Notes: generated by a model from the sequence alone, not told the origin. Shown: positions 17,860-25,869, counted from the first letter of the stretch. The stretch is 64,000 nucleotides of DNA from VXYL01 sp965116345 (GCA_965116345.1 OZ220680.1:1550001-1614000), one strand, 5' to 3'. Numbers and translations: made by a program.

Positions 17860-18365
17860 TGCTCGACCGCCTGCTGGATGTAGGCCGGAATGTCGTTCAG
17901 CGACACCGACTTGAGAAGCTCGTTGCTGGCGACGATCCAACCGATGGTGAGTTCCCGTCCCGGCAGCACCGTGCGGATGCAGTTGCGCGCCGTCGCCATG
18001 GTCGGCACGCCGCCTTCGAGGATCGCGAACACGATCTGCTGGCGTTCGGCGCGGTAGATCCGTCTCACGTAGTCGACGAACTCGCCCCCGGGGTCGCAGA
18101 TCTCGTCGACCGCAACCGCCTCCCCGGTCTCGACGATGCGCAGTTCGGCTGGGAACGCCAGCACCACGTAGCCGGAACCGCCGGCGTCCCAACCGACGCG
18201 GTACAGGCCCTCCTCCTTTGCGGTCTCCAGGCGTTCGAACAGGGCCGCCTGGGAGAGCAGGTTCATCAACAGGTAGAGCACCAGCAGCAACGCGAAGACG
18301 CCACCGAAAATCTCCACCATGGGCGCGCTGTTGGACTCGCGATCACCCGGCGCGGGCGTGTCCAT
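17856..18365 (-). CDS. Small single-span membrane protein, ExbD/MotB-like topology
   Basis: 169 aa with a short cytoplasmic head (MDTPAPGDRESNS), one transmembrane helix (EIFGGVFALLLVLYLLMNLL, residues ~18-38) and a ~130-residue extracytoplasmic domain (YRVGWDAGGSGYVVLAFPA, RIYRAERQQIVFAILEGG, CIRTVLPGRELTIGWIV). This is the size and topology of an ExbD/TolR-type stator partner, though the TM aspartate that carries protons in ExbD is not seen; the helix begins with a glutamate (PMVEIFGG) that could substitute. It starts three bases after the channel gene, with AGGTGA as ribosome site inside the upstream stop region, and overlaps the next gene by GTGA. Confidence 0.6.
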   Translation of the reverse strand: MDTPAPGDRESNSAPMVEIFGGVFALLLVLYLLMNLLSQAALFERLETAKEEGLYRVGWDAGGSGYVVLAFPAELRIVETGEAVAVDEICDPGGEFVDYVRRIYRAERQQIVFAILEGGVPTMATARNCIRTVLPGRELTIGWIVASNELLKSVSLNDIPAYIQQAVEQ

Positions 18366-18368
18366 CGG

Positions 18369-19412
18369 TCACCTCCGGCGGACGGCCGTCGATCTCACCC
18401 AGCTCTCGTAGTCGACCAGGACGTTGTCCTCCCAGCGCTGCAGAGCGACCTGCAAGAGGGTCAGGAACACGCTCAGCGACAGCGCGATCAGCGTCGTGTC
18501 GAAGGCGATCCCGAGCGGCGCGATGGCTTGGCCGAGCTCGCTCGACAGGTCCACGAGGCTCCGACCGGACCCGATGACGGACTGGATGCCGTTGGCGGCC
18601 AGCGATATGCCCAGCACGGTGCCGATGAAGCCGAGGATGGGAATCGCCCAATTGATGTAGCGCGGCACGATGTAGAAGTCGGCCGACTTGCGCCACACCA
18701 TCTCGAGAAAGTCGTCGGTATCGCCCGGCTCGGTCACCAGAGCGTCCTCGCGGGCGCGCACCAGTACACTTCGGCCGGGCGCCCCGCCGAGCATCCGCCG
18801 CTCGCGCCACAACACCCAGGTCTTGTTGGCGAGCAGCAGCAGACCCCAGAAGAACAGCGCGAGGGTCAACGGCGGAATGATCCCCCGGTCGGTGAACCGT
18901 GCGGTGACGAATTCCCACGCAGGCACCCTCAGGCCCGCGTAGCGGATGAGCAGCACCGTGCAGGTGGCGAGCGTCACGCCCATGGCGAGCGACAGGACAA
19001 GCGGCGGGCCGGACAGCGCCCCGGCGAGCCGCTCGGCGACCGAAACCTCGCGCAACGCCAGGCCCGAACGGTTGAGGAACAGGTACATCACGTACAGCGC
19101 GGGGGCGATCAACAACAGCGGCAGAGTCGTCTCGAGGCGCATGTCGCCGCCCGCCAGCGCCGGCAGCAGCGCGGTGAGGGACAGGATTCCGGCGATGGCG
19201 ATGAGAGCGGCGAGGCCGACCCACTCGGCGCAACGTGACGCCTCAACGCCATGAATCGCGCGGGGCAGCCACGCCGGCAACGAGCCCAGGCCGACGCCGG
19301 CGACGAGACCGGGCCATAAAGACATCTCCAGGGCGTGCATGGCACTTGCGCCGGCAACGCCGCAGACGGCGGCGAACGCGGCGATCCGCAGGAACTGACC
19401 GAGGTACTCCAT
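18369..19412 (-). CDS. MotA/TolQ/ExbB-family proton-channel protein
   Basis: 347 aa. The C-terminal third carries the family core: PRYINWAIPILGFIGTVLGIS and, after a cytoplasmic loop, LGQAIAPLGIAFDTTLIALS and FLTLLQVALQRWED, the two helices that line the channel, with conserved Thr/Pro/Gly positions. The N-terminal part adds four to five more helices (RIAAFAAVCGVAGASAM, WVGLAALIAIAGILSLTALL, LPLLLIAPALYVMYLF, LVLSLAMGVTLATCTVLLI) than a minimal ExbB. The ATG at 19412 has GGAGCGCC just upstream and fits the first helix. It is the first gene of the four-gene operon and should power the two single-span partners by proton flow. Confidence 0.8.
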   Translation of the reverse strand: MEYLGQFLRIAAFAAVCGVAGASAMHALEMSLWPGLVAGVGLGSLPAWLPRAIHGVEASRCAEWVGLAALIAIAGILSLTALLPALAGGDMRLETTLPLLLIAPALYVMYLFLNRSGLALREVSVAERLAGALSGPPLVLSLAMGVTLATCTVLLIRYAGLRVPAWEFVTARFTDRGIIPPLTLALFFWGLLLLANKTWVLWRERRMLGGAPGRSVLVRAREDALVTEPGDTDDFLEMVWRKSADFYIVPRYINWAIPILGFIGTVLGISLAANGIQSVIGSGRSLVDLSSELGQAIAPLGIAFDTTLIALSLSVFLTLLQVALQRWEDNVLVDYESWVRSTAVRRR

Positions 19413-19458
19413 GGGCGCTCCGAATGACTTGCCCGGCCAACCTCGGGCCGAGCAAAAC

Positions 19459-19480
19459 GCGACCGCTTCGCGCGGTCGCC
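19459..19480. repeat. Short GC-rich hairpin upstream of the channel operon
   Basis: GCGACCGC-TTCGC-GCGGTCGC is a perfect 8-bp stem with a 5-base loop. On the minus strand it is followed by GTTTTGC, so it could act as a weak terminator or be another copy of the GGCGACC-type palindromes. Confidence 0.4.
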
Positions 19481-19847
19481 CCGACAATTCGCTCTGCGCG
19501 AATTCTCCCGGCTGCGAGGGCGCCGCTGACAGCCTAGCAACAAACGGAGCATTTATTCCATGGAAGCCGAAGTCCCACATCGCGGGACGACATTTCCCTA
19601 CGGCGACTGTCGGCATTGTCCGATACCGGCTCGCGTCCGCGACATGGATGCTCGACCCGGCTTGCCGACTAGCCGATGCACCGGCCCGCACGCGACGAGG
19701 ACGCGCCACGAAATTGGCCATTCTCTTGCCATCGGGTATATGCTGGTTGGGAAATTCAACCGCCCTTGGCATCGACGTTGGCAGCCATGGCGGATGCCGT
19801 TCCGGCGGACATCCCGTGTATTGGTCAACGTATGGAGAGAACCAGTT
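19481..19847. other. Divergent intergenic region
   Basis: This lies between the divergent channel operon and the coiled-coil gene and should hold both promoters. No box pair is convincing. An open frame from 19560 runs into the coiled-coil gene but has no protein-like composition before 19848. Confidence 0.4.
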
Positions 19848-20273
19848 GTGGGCATTGAAGCACTCATTCCGAGCGCGACAACCGTAGCGGCCGTTCTGGC
19901 ATTGGGCACGTTCCTGTGGCGCGTGCTGGACAAGCGATTCGAAGCGATCGACAAGCGATTCGAAGCGATCGACAAGCGGTTCGAGGCGATCGATAAGCGA
20001 TTCGAGGCGAGCGACGAGCGGTTGGAATCCGTCGACGCAAGATTCGACCGGCTCGAAGGCGCGGTCGAAGCGAGATTCGAGAAGTGGGAGGCCGCGGTCG
20101 AAGCGAGACTCGAGAAGTCCGAGGCCTCCGTAGGCCGGAGATTCGAGTCGCTGGAGGCCAAGGTCGACGACCTGGGCAAGGATCACCAGACTCTAGCCCG
20201 GGAACTGTCCGAGTTCCGCGGCGAGACGCGGGCTCGCCTGGACATGCTGGTCCCCCGCGTGGTCGAGTCCTGA
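19848..20273 (+). CDS. Single-span coiled-coil repeat protein
   Basis: 141 aa from GTG 19848, chosen because GGAG lies ten bases upstream and the upstream frame is not protein-like. An N-terminal hydrophobic helix (ATTVAAVLALGTFLW) is followed by four nearly identical heptads (DKRFEAI repeated) and then degenerate heptads (ERLESVDARFDRLEGAVEAR) to the end, predicting a long parallel coiled coil. Topology and repeats recall the small DUF1640-like/CcdB-style membrane coiled coils common in proteobacteria. The DNA of the four heptads is also nearly identical (GACAAGCGATTCGAAGCGAT), so the number may vary between strains. Confidence 0.6.
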   Translation: MGIEALIPSATTVAAVLALGTFLWRVLDKRFEAIDKRFEAIDKRFEAIDKRFEASDERLESVDARFDRLEGAVEARFEKWEAAVEARLEKSEASVGRRFESLEAKVDDLGKDHQTLARELSEFRGETRARLDMLVPRVVES

Positions 20274-20294
20274 CGCCGGCCGGCGAGTTCGAGG

Positions 20295-22076
20295 TCAGGG
20301 CTGCGCCAGGACTCGGCGGAGCCGTACCGACTCCAGCACCAGGGAGGCACCCAGCAGCCAGCGCAGGATCCGATGGCTGCGCATCCCCCGTTCGCCCGCG
20401 AACACGATCTCCGGTGGAATCCGGACATCGCGCCGCACTCCCAGGAAACCGAACGTGCGTTCGAGCACGGCGTCGTGGTCGGCGAGGAGGTCTTCGGTCC
20501 TCAGTACCAGCACCCGGTCCCGCGGAAAGACGCTGTACAGGTTGAGCAACTGGCGGCTGTAGAGCCCGCGGGAGCGGTAGCTGTGCCGCCGGGCGGCCGA
20601 TTCGCGCCCGCGGGGATTTCGGCAGCGGCGCAAGCGGAACGGTTCCGCGAGCAAAGCAAGCCACAACGGCAGGTGTTCCTTGCCGCGCGCCCGCTCCATG
20701 GCGTAGTGGGAGATGGCGCGTTCCACCGGATCGCGCAGTGCGACGATGACCAGGAGGTCCGGGTTGTAGCGGGCCAGTTCTCCCGGCACGTCGGCGAGGA
20801 ACAGGTAGATCGGCGTTGATTCACCATGCAGCGATGCCCCGTCGGTGGGTTCGAACCGACGCCGGTAGCGTCGGTCGATCTCGAACGGCGTCCATGTGGG
20901 CGAGTAGTCGGGCGAGTCGAACAGGTGGCCCTCCTCCTCGGCCATCGTGATGTCGGGATGCTGGGAGAAGAAGTGTGCAAGTGCGGTGGTCCCGCTCTTC
21001 TGTGCGCCTGCGATGACAAAGTCCAGCTTCGGCCGAAAGGACTCGGTGGGATCCTCGGTCACGCGCGCCCGGCTCGGTGTTCCGGCCGGACCCGCCGCCC
21101 AGAGTCGGTCGATGTCGCGCAGTATGTCATCGAACCGGCGGCGTTCGGCGTCCAGGGAATGGGCGCGCACGGTGGCAACGGCGCTGGCTTGAAGTCGCTC
21201 CCGATCGGCCGACGGCAGCGTTGCGGCGGTCCCCACGACATCGGCAAGCGCTTCCGCTCCCTGGGCGGCGACGAGGCAGTTGTCGTCGTGCCGGCAGAAC
21301 CCCCGGTTGCCGATGCAATCCAAGGTCACCACGGTGCAACCGGCCGCCATCGCTTCCAGCGCGGGCAGGTAGAAACCCTCCTCCTCCCGGGGCAGACACA
21401 CAGCCACGCGGGTTCGGCGCAGTAGTCCGAGGAAGGTTTCCCGGTCGAGGAAGTCGACGAGGAGGCGGTGCGCGACGCCGCTCTTTTCCAACCGCTGTGA
21501 AAGCGAGTTCGCAAGTTCGGGGCACTTGTAGCCGATGATCGTGATCGGTTCCTCGCGGTCCTCGAAGGCTTCGCGCGTTTCCGCCGGCTCGACGGGGGTA
21601 CAGTCGGTGCCGTTCGGAATCGTGAACACCGGGCCGTTGACGCGCCCCGTGGCGGTGATCGCCTCGGCGACTTCGGCGCTGACGCAGATGCGCACCGCCC
21701 GGTTGGCAAGGTAGCCGTGCAACTCGGTGCCCTCGTGGGCGTGGCGGACGTGCTGGATCAGGTTGAGCCGGGGATTCGGCACATCCTCGAGCCCCCGGGC
21801 CGTCAGGTAGCGCCAGTCGGTACCCGCGACGAACAGCAGGTCCCGTTCGCGCGGTTGCCAATCGGCAACACGTTCCTCGGCGGAAGCAGGCCAGAGCTCT
21901 TCGCGCTGACGCTGGAGCGCGACGTCCCCGGCGACCTCGGTGAAGGCGATCCGACGTTCGAAACCCGGCAATCGGGCGACGTGCTCGAAATAGTTGGCGT
22001 GCTTGACGTGGCCACCCTGGAAGCGCTCGTACTGGCGATGGAACCAGACGGTCCGGGAAAGCGGGCTTTCGCTCAT
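20295..22076 (-). CDS. Bifunctional glycosyltransferase (GT4-like) - sulfotransferase
   Basis: 593 aa. The first ~330 residues look like a GT-B glycosyltransferase: LVDFLDRETFLGLLRRTRVA followed by PREEEGFYLPALEAMAAGC, the usual nucleotide-sugar E-x7-E region. The rest is a PAPS-dependent sulfotransferase: the 5'-phosphosulfate loop FVIAGAQKSGTTAL, HFFSQHPDI, the 3'-phosphate motif VALRDPVERAISHYAMERAR, then YSRQLLNLYSVFPRDRVLVL and RTEDL. It probably builds and sulfates an exported glycan, acting in the cytoplasm. The ATG 22076 overlaps the TGA of the upstream sulfotransferase (ATGA), so the two are made together. Some glycan-sulfation operons carry such fusions, but the acceptor cannot be inferred. 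Confidence 0.8.
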   Translation of the reverse strand: MSESPLSRTVWFHRQYERFQGGHVKHANYFEHVARLPGFERRIAFTEVAGDVALQRQREELWPASAEERVADWQPRERDLLFVAGTDWRYLTARGLEDVPNPRLNLIQHVRHAHEGTELHGYLANRAVRICVSAEVAEAITATGRVNGPVFTIPNGTDCTPVEPAETREAFEDREEPITIIGYKCPELANSLSQRLEKSGVAHRLLVDFLDRETFLGLLRRTRVAVCLPREEEGFYLPALEAMAAGCTVVTLDCIGNRGFCRHDDNCLVAAQGAEALADVVGTAATLPSADRERLQASAVATVRAHSLDAERRRFDDILRDIDRLWAAGPAGTPSRARVTEDPTESFRPKLDFVIAGAQKSGTTALAHFFSQHPDITMAEEEGHLFDSPDYSPTWTPFEIDRRYRRRFEPTDGASLHGESTPIYLFLADVPGELARYNPDLLVIVALRDPVERAISHYAMERARGKEHLPLWLALLAEPFRLRRCRNPRGRESAARRHSYRSRGLYSRQLLNLYSVFPRDRVLVLRTEDLLADHDAVLERTFGFLGVRRDVRIPPEIVFAGERGMRSHRILRWLLGASLVLESVRLRRVLAQP

Positions 22077-22933
22077 GACCCGTCCCCAGTCGCCCGGATC
22101 GCCTCCGCCGCCTGCTCGCAGTCCGCCGCCGCGTAGAACCTTGTCCACGCGCCGCCTACCTCCAGGGCGGTGAGCAGGTCCTCGATGGCGGCGGAACCGT
22201 AGGCACCGTGGGCGTTGCGATTGGCGAGGGACTCCCGGGCAGAGGATGTGCGACCCAGTAGTCGGTAGAGGGCCTCGGCATCGCCCTCGACCAGGCTTTC
22301 GTAGCGCAGAACCCGCTCGCCGGGCAGGTTGTCGGCGTACTGCGCGAAGAACCAGTCGAGGACGATCAACTGCCGGGCCAGAACGTCGGGTGCCGCGTCG
22401 AGAGCGACTCGCAGTTGGGGATCGAATTGCTCGCCCGCGGGGATGCGGCCGCGGCCCACCGGCAGGTCGACGGTCTGCCAGGACGCGAGCACCGCCAGCG
22501 GATTGCGCACGAGAGCCAGGCAGTCAAACAAGCCGGTCAGTTCAGGCAGCAGTGCTGCGAATAGGGCATTGTGCTTGACGACGAGGGTGAACCGACGCGA
22601 TAGGACCTTGTCGATGCGGATCTCCCCGAGTTCCGCCTGGCGGCGGCGCAAGCCGGCCTCGGCCTCCACCGCCACCACGTTGTCGTCGAGGCGCCCGGCG
22701 ACCTGCAGCGACGGCGCGAGTCCCGTCGCACGGATTCCCTTGCGGGTGCGTCTCACGAACCGCCGGATCGCCTCGCGAGCGTCCCGGGGATCCGTCATGT
22801 CGGTGAAATCCTTGCCGGGAATCGGCTCCGAGAGGGCGACGACGTCGGGCGCCTGGCCGGCGAGGCGACAGGCCAGCGAACTGCCCGAGCGCGGGATGCC
22901 CGTCAGCAGCCAGGTGCGCGGTCGGAATCGCAT
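22073..22933 (-). CDS. Sulfotransferase-family protein
   Basis: 286 aa. The PAPS-binding P-loop-like motif is at the very N-terminus (TWLLTGIPRSGSSLACRL), and the 3'-phosphate motif follows about 120 residues later (LFDCLALVRNPLAVLASWQ). Downstream helices (RQLIVLDWFFAQYADN) and RVLRYESLVEGD, equivalent to the 'RYEDL' element, complete the fold. It is first in a two-gene unit with the GT-sulfotransferase fusion and has no signal peptide, so it acts in the cytoplasm. Upstream DNA is full of palindromes. Confidence 0.75.
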   Translation of the reverse strand: MRFRPRTWLLTGIPRSGSSLACRLAGQAPDVVALSEPIPGKDFTDMTDPRDAREAIRRFVRRTRKGIRATGLAPSLQVAGRLDDNVVAVEAEAGLRRRQAELGEIRIDKVLSRRFTLVVKHNALFAALLPELTGLFDCLALVRNPLAVLASWQTVDLPVGRGRIPAGEQFDPQLRVALDAAPDVLARQLIVLDWFFAQYADNLPGERVLRYESLVEGDAEALYRLLGRTSSARESLANRNAHGAYGSAAIEDLLTALEVGGAWTRFYAAADCEQAAEAIRATGDGS

Positions 22934-22944
22934 CTCTCAACCGT

Positions 22945-23105
22945 GGAGGCGACCGTTGTGGTCACCCTTGCGTAGGGGACGCCCTTGTGGCGTCCCGCGC
23001 CGGTCAAACCGACGCCAGCCGGAAACGAAGACAGACGACCACAAGGGTCGCCGCCACGAACGCAGTCAAATTGGCGAGACGGGCGACCGCAAGGGTCGCC
23101 CCTAC
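22945..23105. repeat. Cluster of GGCGACC/GGTCGCC palindromes
   Basis: At least four short palindromes occur in tandem: GGCGACCGTTGTGGTCACC, GGGACGCCCTTGTGGCGTCCC, GACCACAAGGGTC and GGGCGACCGCAAGGGTCGCC plus CCTACGG. Each is a 6-8-bp GC stem around a CAAG/TTGT loop. They belong to the same family as the elements at 14253, 31333 and 38407. Confidence 0.65.
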
Positions 23106-23174
23106 GGGGGCTCATCACGCGATTCTACGGATTGGCCATGTACAATGCGCAGCGTTTCCCATCCCCGGTGTCCC

Positions 23175-24569
23175 ATGCCACGCCGACCCGCCTTGGTGGA
23201 GTTCCGCCGCCTCGGCGTCCTCGCGGCGCCCATTGTCATTGCCCAGCTGTCGCATATGGGCATGGGGGTGGCCGACGCGGTCATGGCCGGCCGGCTGAGC
23301 GCGACGGACCTCGCCGGCGTGACCCTCGGCGGCAACTTCTACTGGCCGACCATGCTACTGCTTTCCGGGATCGTCATGGCGGTGACGCCGTCGGTGTCCC
23401 AACTCAACGGCGCGGGACGGGCAGCGGACGCGGGCGCGGTGGTCCGCCAGGCGCTTTGGATCGCGGTGTGCGGCGGCGTGCTGCTGATGCTACTGCTGCG
23501 CAACGCCGAACCGGCCTACCGGCTGTTCGGCGTCGACGAGCGGGCCATTCCGGTGGCTGTCGGCTATCTCAAGGCGGCGAGCCCGGCGCTGGTGCCGTTG
23601 CTCGCCTACGGGGCGTTGCGCTACCTCGCCGAGGGGTTGTCCTGGACGATACCCGCCATGGCCATCGGCCTGACCGCCCTTCCGCTGAAGATCCTCTTCA
23701 ACGGGGTCTTCATGTACGGCTGGCCAGAACTCGGCATCCCGGCCCTCGGGGGCGTCGGCTGCGGCTGGGCGACGACGGTGGTGATGACCTATTCGCTGAT
23801 CGCGATGGCCGTCGTGGTGGCGAACTCGCGCCTGCGAACGTCCAACGTGTTCAAGGCGTTCTCCTGGCCGAACTGGCGCGAGATCCGTCGGCTGCTCGTC
23901 GTCGGCGTGCCCATCGGCCTCGCGCTCCTGGTGGAGGTCGGACTGTTCGCCACCGTCGGGCTGCTGGTCGGTCGCCTGGGCGTGGAGACGGTGGCGTCCC
24001 ACCAGATCGCCTTCAACGTCGCGGGCATCGCGTTCATGATCCCCCTTGCTCTCGGCATGGCGTCGACCATCCGGGTCGGCTTCAACGTCGGGGCCGGAGA
24101 CCTGGCCGGGGCCCGTCTGTCAGCGTGGGTGGCGGTCGCGACCACGCTGTTCTGGGGATTCGCGATGGCCGCCGTGATGCTCGCCTTCCGGGAACCCATA
24201 GTCGCCCTCTACACGGATGATCCCGAGGTGGTCCGGCTGGCCGCCGCGCTGCTGGCGCTCGGCGCATTGTTCCAGGTCTTCGACTCCACCCAGGCGACAA
24301 TCATGGGCGCGCTGCGAGGCTACAAGGTGACGGGCGCGCCCATGGTGATCGCCGTGGTCGCCTACTGGTTCGTCGGGCTGCCCGTCGGCGCCGGGCTGTG
24401 TTTCGGCTTCGGCTGGGTGCCGCCCGTCGATGCCGCGTTGAAGGCCGTGTTCGGGGCGTTCGAGCCGTTGGGGGTGCGCGGCCTGTGGTGGGGGTTGGTG
24501 GTCGGGCTGGCGGTGGCGGCCTTCGCCCTGGTGGGATGGATGGCCCGGGTGTCGCGGGTGCGGCACTGA
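23175..24569 (+). CDS. MATE-family efflux transporter (NorM/MdtK type)
   Basis: 464 aa with twelve hydrophobic segments in two six-helix halves. Family marks are RLGVLAAPIVIAQLSHMGMG, DAVMAGRLSATDLAGV, YWPTMLLLSGIVMAVTPSVS, the middle motif GVPIGLALLVEVGLFATVGL and SHQIAFNVAGIAFMIPLAL. It exports cationic drugs or metabolites in exchange for Na+ or H+. ATG 23175 was chosen by alignment with MATE N-termini; ATG 23145 would add ten residues, and neither has a strong ribosome site. The gene is intact and single, downstream of a palindrome cluster. Confidence 0.88.
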   Translation: MPRRPALVEFRRLGVLAAPIVIAQLSHMGMGVADAVMAGRLSATDLAGVTLGGNFYWPTMLLLSGIVMAVTPSVSQLNGAGRAADAGAVVRQALWIAVCGGVLLMLLLRNAEPAYRLFGVDERAIPVAVGYLKAASPALVPLLAYGALRYLAEGLSWTIPAMAIGLTALPLKILFNGVFMYGWPELGIPALGGVGCGWATTVVMTYSLIAMAVVVANSRLRTSNVFKAFSWPNWREIRRLLVVGVPIGLALLVEVGLFATVGLLVGRLGVETVASHQIAFNVAGIAFMIPLALGMASTIRVGFNVGAGDLAGARLSAWVAVATTLFWGFAMAAVMLAFREPIVALYTDDPEVVRLAAALLALGALFQVFDSTQATIMGALRGYKVTGAPMVIAVVAYWFVGLPVGAGLCFGFGWVPPVDAALKAVFGAFEPLGVRGLWWGLVVGLAVAAFALVGWMARVSRVRH

Positions 24570-24600
24570 ATCGACGGGGGATGTCGCCGCAACGTCATCG

Positions 24601-24688
24601 TGGATCGCTGGCAGCCTGTGCCGTGGTCGCGGTCCCCGACGGCTTGACGAAGTGGGGTGCCGCCGCGTTGTAGAGCCCGAGTCCGGCG
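24601..24688 (-). repeat. 88-bp duplicate of the 3' end of the DUF1640-like gene
   Basis: These 88 bases match 25197-25284 with a single mismatch (GACGG against GATGG). They encode, on the minus strand, the last ~28 codons of the DUF1640-like protein (GLGLYNAAAPHFVKPSG, TTAQAASDPR). The copy here has no gene body. Together the two copies bracket the VapC toxin gene. Confidence 0.85.
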
Positions 24689-24739
24689 TTCACCGACGCG
24701 TTTGATGGCTCCCGCTTGTTTCCGGGCGAGGACGCTTGA
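24689..24739 (+). pseudogene. C-terminal stub of the VapC partner antitoxin
   Basis: The frame FTDAFDGSRLFPGEDA ends in TGA 24737-24739, overlapping the toxin ATG as TGATG, the typical antitoxin-toxin junction. Upstream the frame runs straight into the duplicated 88-bp repeat, so everything N-terminal of about 16 codons is gone. The antitoxin family cannot be named from so little. Confidence 0.5.
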
Positions 24740-25119
24740 TGATGCGCCTGCTGCTGGACACCCGCGCCCTTCTCTGGACGTTCGACGATCCTGCCGAATT
24801 GAGTAGGCAGGCACTTGACGCCATAGCGGACGAGCGCAACGACGTGTTCGTCAGCGCGGCAAGCGCTTGGGAAATCGCCATTAAGCGGGCGCTCGGCAAG
24901 TTGGTGGCACCGGTCGACATCGAGGCCGGCGCGAACAGGCAAGGCTTCTCATCCCTGAACGTTACCTTCCGCCATGCACACGTAGCCGGCACCCTTCCAC
25001 GACATCATGCGGACCCATTCGACCGGATGCTGATCGCCCAAGCCCAGTCCGAGGGCCTCACGCTTGTCACCCGGGATGCCCACATGGGGCCATACGCCGT
25101 GGAGACCTTGGCGGCTTAG
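24739..25119 (+). CDS. vapC: PIN-domain ribonuclease toxin (VapC family), apparently orphan
   Basis: 126-127 aa. Conserved acidic residues of the PIN active site are visible: LLLDTRALLWTF (Asp1), SAASAWEIAIKRALGK (Glu), HHADPFDRMLIAQAQ (Asp3) and LVTRDAHM (Asp4). VapC toxins cut tRNA or rRNA and are held by a VapB/Phd-type antitoxin encoded just upstream. Here only a 16-codon stub of that partner survives. ATG 24739 overlaps the stub's stop, and ATG 24742 is an alternative. An intact toxin without an antitoxin suggests it is silent, inactive or neutralised from elsewhere. Confidence 0.82.
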   Translation: MMRLLLDTRALLWTFDDPAELSRQALDAIADERNDVFVSAASAWEIAIKRALGKLVAPVDIEAGANRQGFSSLNVTFRHAHVAGTLPRHHADPFDRMLIAQAQSEGLTLVTRDAHMGPYAVETLAA

Positions 25120-25190
25120 ACATGGCGGTGCCCGTTCTGGAGCCGGATGTGATGGGTGATGTTGGCTGGCAGTGTCCCGCGCCGGCGTCG

Positions 25191-25658
25191 CTAACGTGGA
25201 TCGCTGGCAGCCTGTGCCGTGGTCGCGGTCCCCGATGGCTTGACGAAGTGGGGTGCCGCCGCGTTGTAGAGCCCGAGTCCGGCGATAAGAGCCAGCACCA
25301 GGAACGTATAGCGGCCCTGAGCGACGACTTTGTCGGACAGCGCCTCCAGCTTTGAATTCAGGGTTTCGTTCTTGCCATCGAACTTCCTGTCCATCGCTTT
25401 CATCATGCCTTCGAACTTCGCGTCCATGGCGTCGAACTTCGCGTCGATGCCTTCGAACTTCGCGTCGAACTTGGCGTCCAACCTCGCGATGTCACCCTTG
25501 AGTTCCACCACCGCGTCGTCGAGGTCCCGTTTCGTCGCAACCCCCTCGGTGAGCTCATCGTTGATCGCCCGCGACATGGCCTCGGCCTGGCGCGGTTCAA
25601 CGCCCGCTGCCTTCAGGCTGTTCGCGTAGCGGAGGGTGTCGATCACGGTCGCGTTCAT
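25191..25658 (-). CDS. DUF1640/CcdB-like membrane coiled-coil protein
   Basis: 155 aa: MNATVIDTLRYANSLKAAG and VEPRQAEAMSRAINDEL at the N-terminus, KRDLDDAVVELKGDIARLD leading into coiled-coil heptads (DAKFEGI, DAKFDAM, DAKFEGM), then one C-terminal transmembrane helix (TFLVLALIAGLGLYNAA) and a short tail. The order (N-terminal 'A..L...G....QAEA', coiled coil, C-terminal span) is the DUF1640 pattern shared with phage-associated and mitochondrial MCU-regulator-like proteins. Pieces are duplicated nearby: its 3' end at 24601-24688 and its 5' end at 26830-27029. This is the only complete copy. Confidence 0.7.
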   Translation of the reverse strand: MNATVIDTLRYANSLKAAGVEPRQAEAMSRAINDELTEGVATKRDLDDAVVELKGDIARLDAKFDAKFEGIDAKFDAMDAKFEGMMKAMDRKFDGKNETLNSKLEALSDKVVAQGRYTFLVLALIAGLGLYNAAAPHFVKPSGTATTAQAASDPR

Positions 25659-25722
25659 CGCCGGGTTCTGCCGTTGGCCGAAAAATACCACTCTGGCACT
25701 GCCATGTGTCCGCGCATGTAGG
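25523..25722. repeat. 200-bp direct repeat, copy A
   Basis: It matches 26830-27029 at about 197 of 200 positions. It covers the first ~45 codons of the DUF1640-like gene plus 64 bases upstream. The two copies bracket 1.1 kb holding a glycan-related gene and a sulfotransferase scrap. Confidence 0.9.
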
Positions 25723-25723
25723 A

Positions 25724-25868
25724 AATCACCGCACGCTTGCGTCAGAGAACCGCCATCCTCCAAGCGGATGACCTGCAGCTGCTCCCTTGGGAAGTGCTCC
25801 AGCCAGCGGCCGAGGTGGTGGCCGTAGCGCCAGCCGGCCAAGCGGCCAGCGAGGCCAGCTAGGCCAGC
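25724..25868 (-). pseudogene. Fragment of a sulfotransferase gene
   Basis: The minus-strand frame reads GWRYGHHLGRWLEHFPREQL and QVIRLED, which is the 'Y...L..WL..FPREQ.LV...EDL' segment near the 3' end of sulfotransferases. It breaks off into repeat copy A on one side and into a MITE copy on the other. No active-site region is present. Confidence 0.55.
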
Positions 25869-25869
25869 G

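Noticed and set aside
17790..19238. Long plus-strand frame opposite the ExbB/MotA-like operon
   Set aside because: His/Arg/Gln-rich antisense shadow; the minus strand carries real channel motifs and coupled starts.
14558..19412. Assignment of the channel operon to the Zorya defence system
   Set aside because: No OmpA-type peptidoglycan-binding motif in the small partner, no ZorC/D/E-like helicase or nuclease, and a SUMF1 protein in their place.
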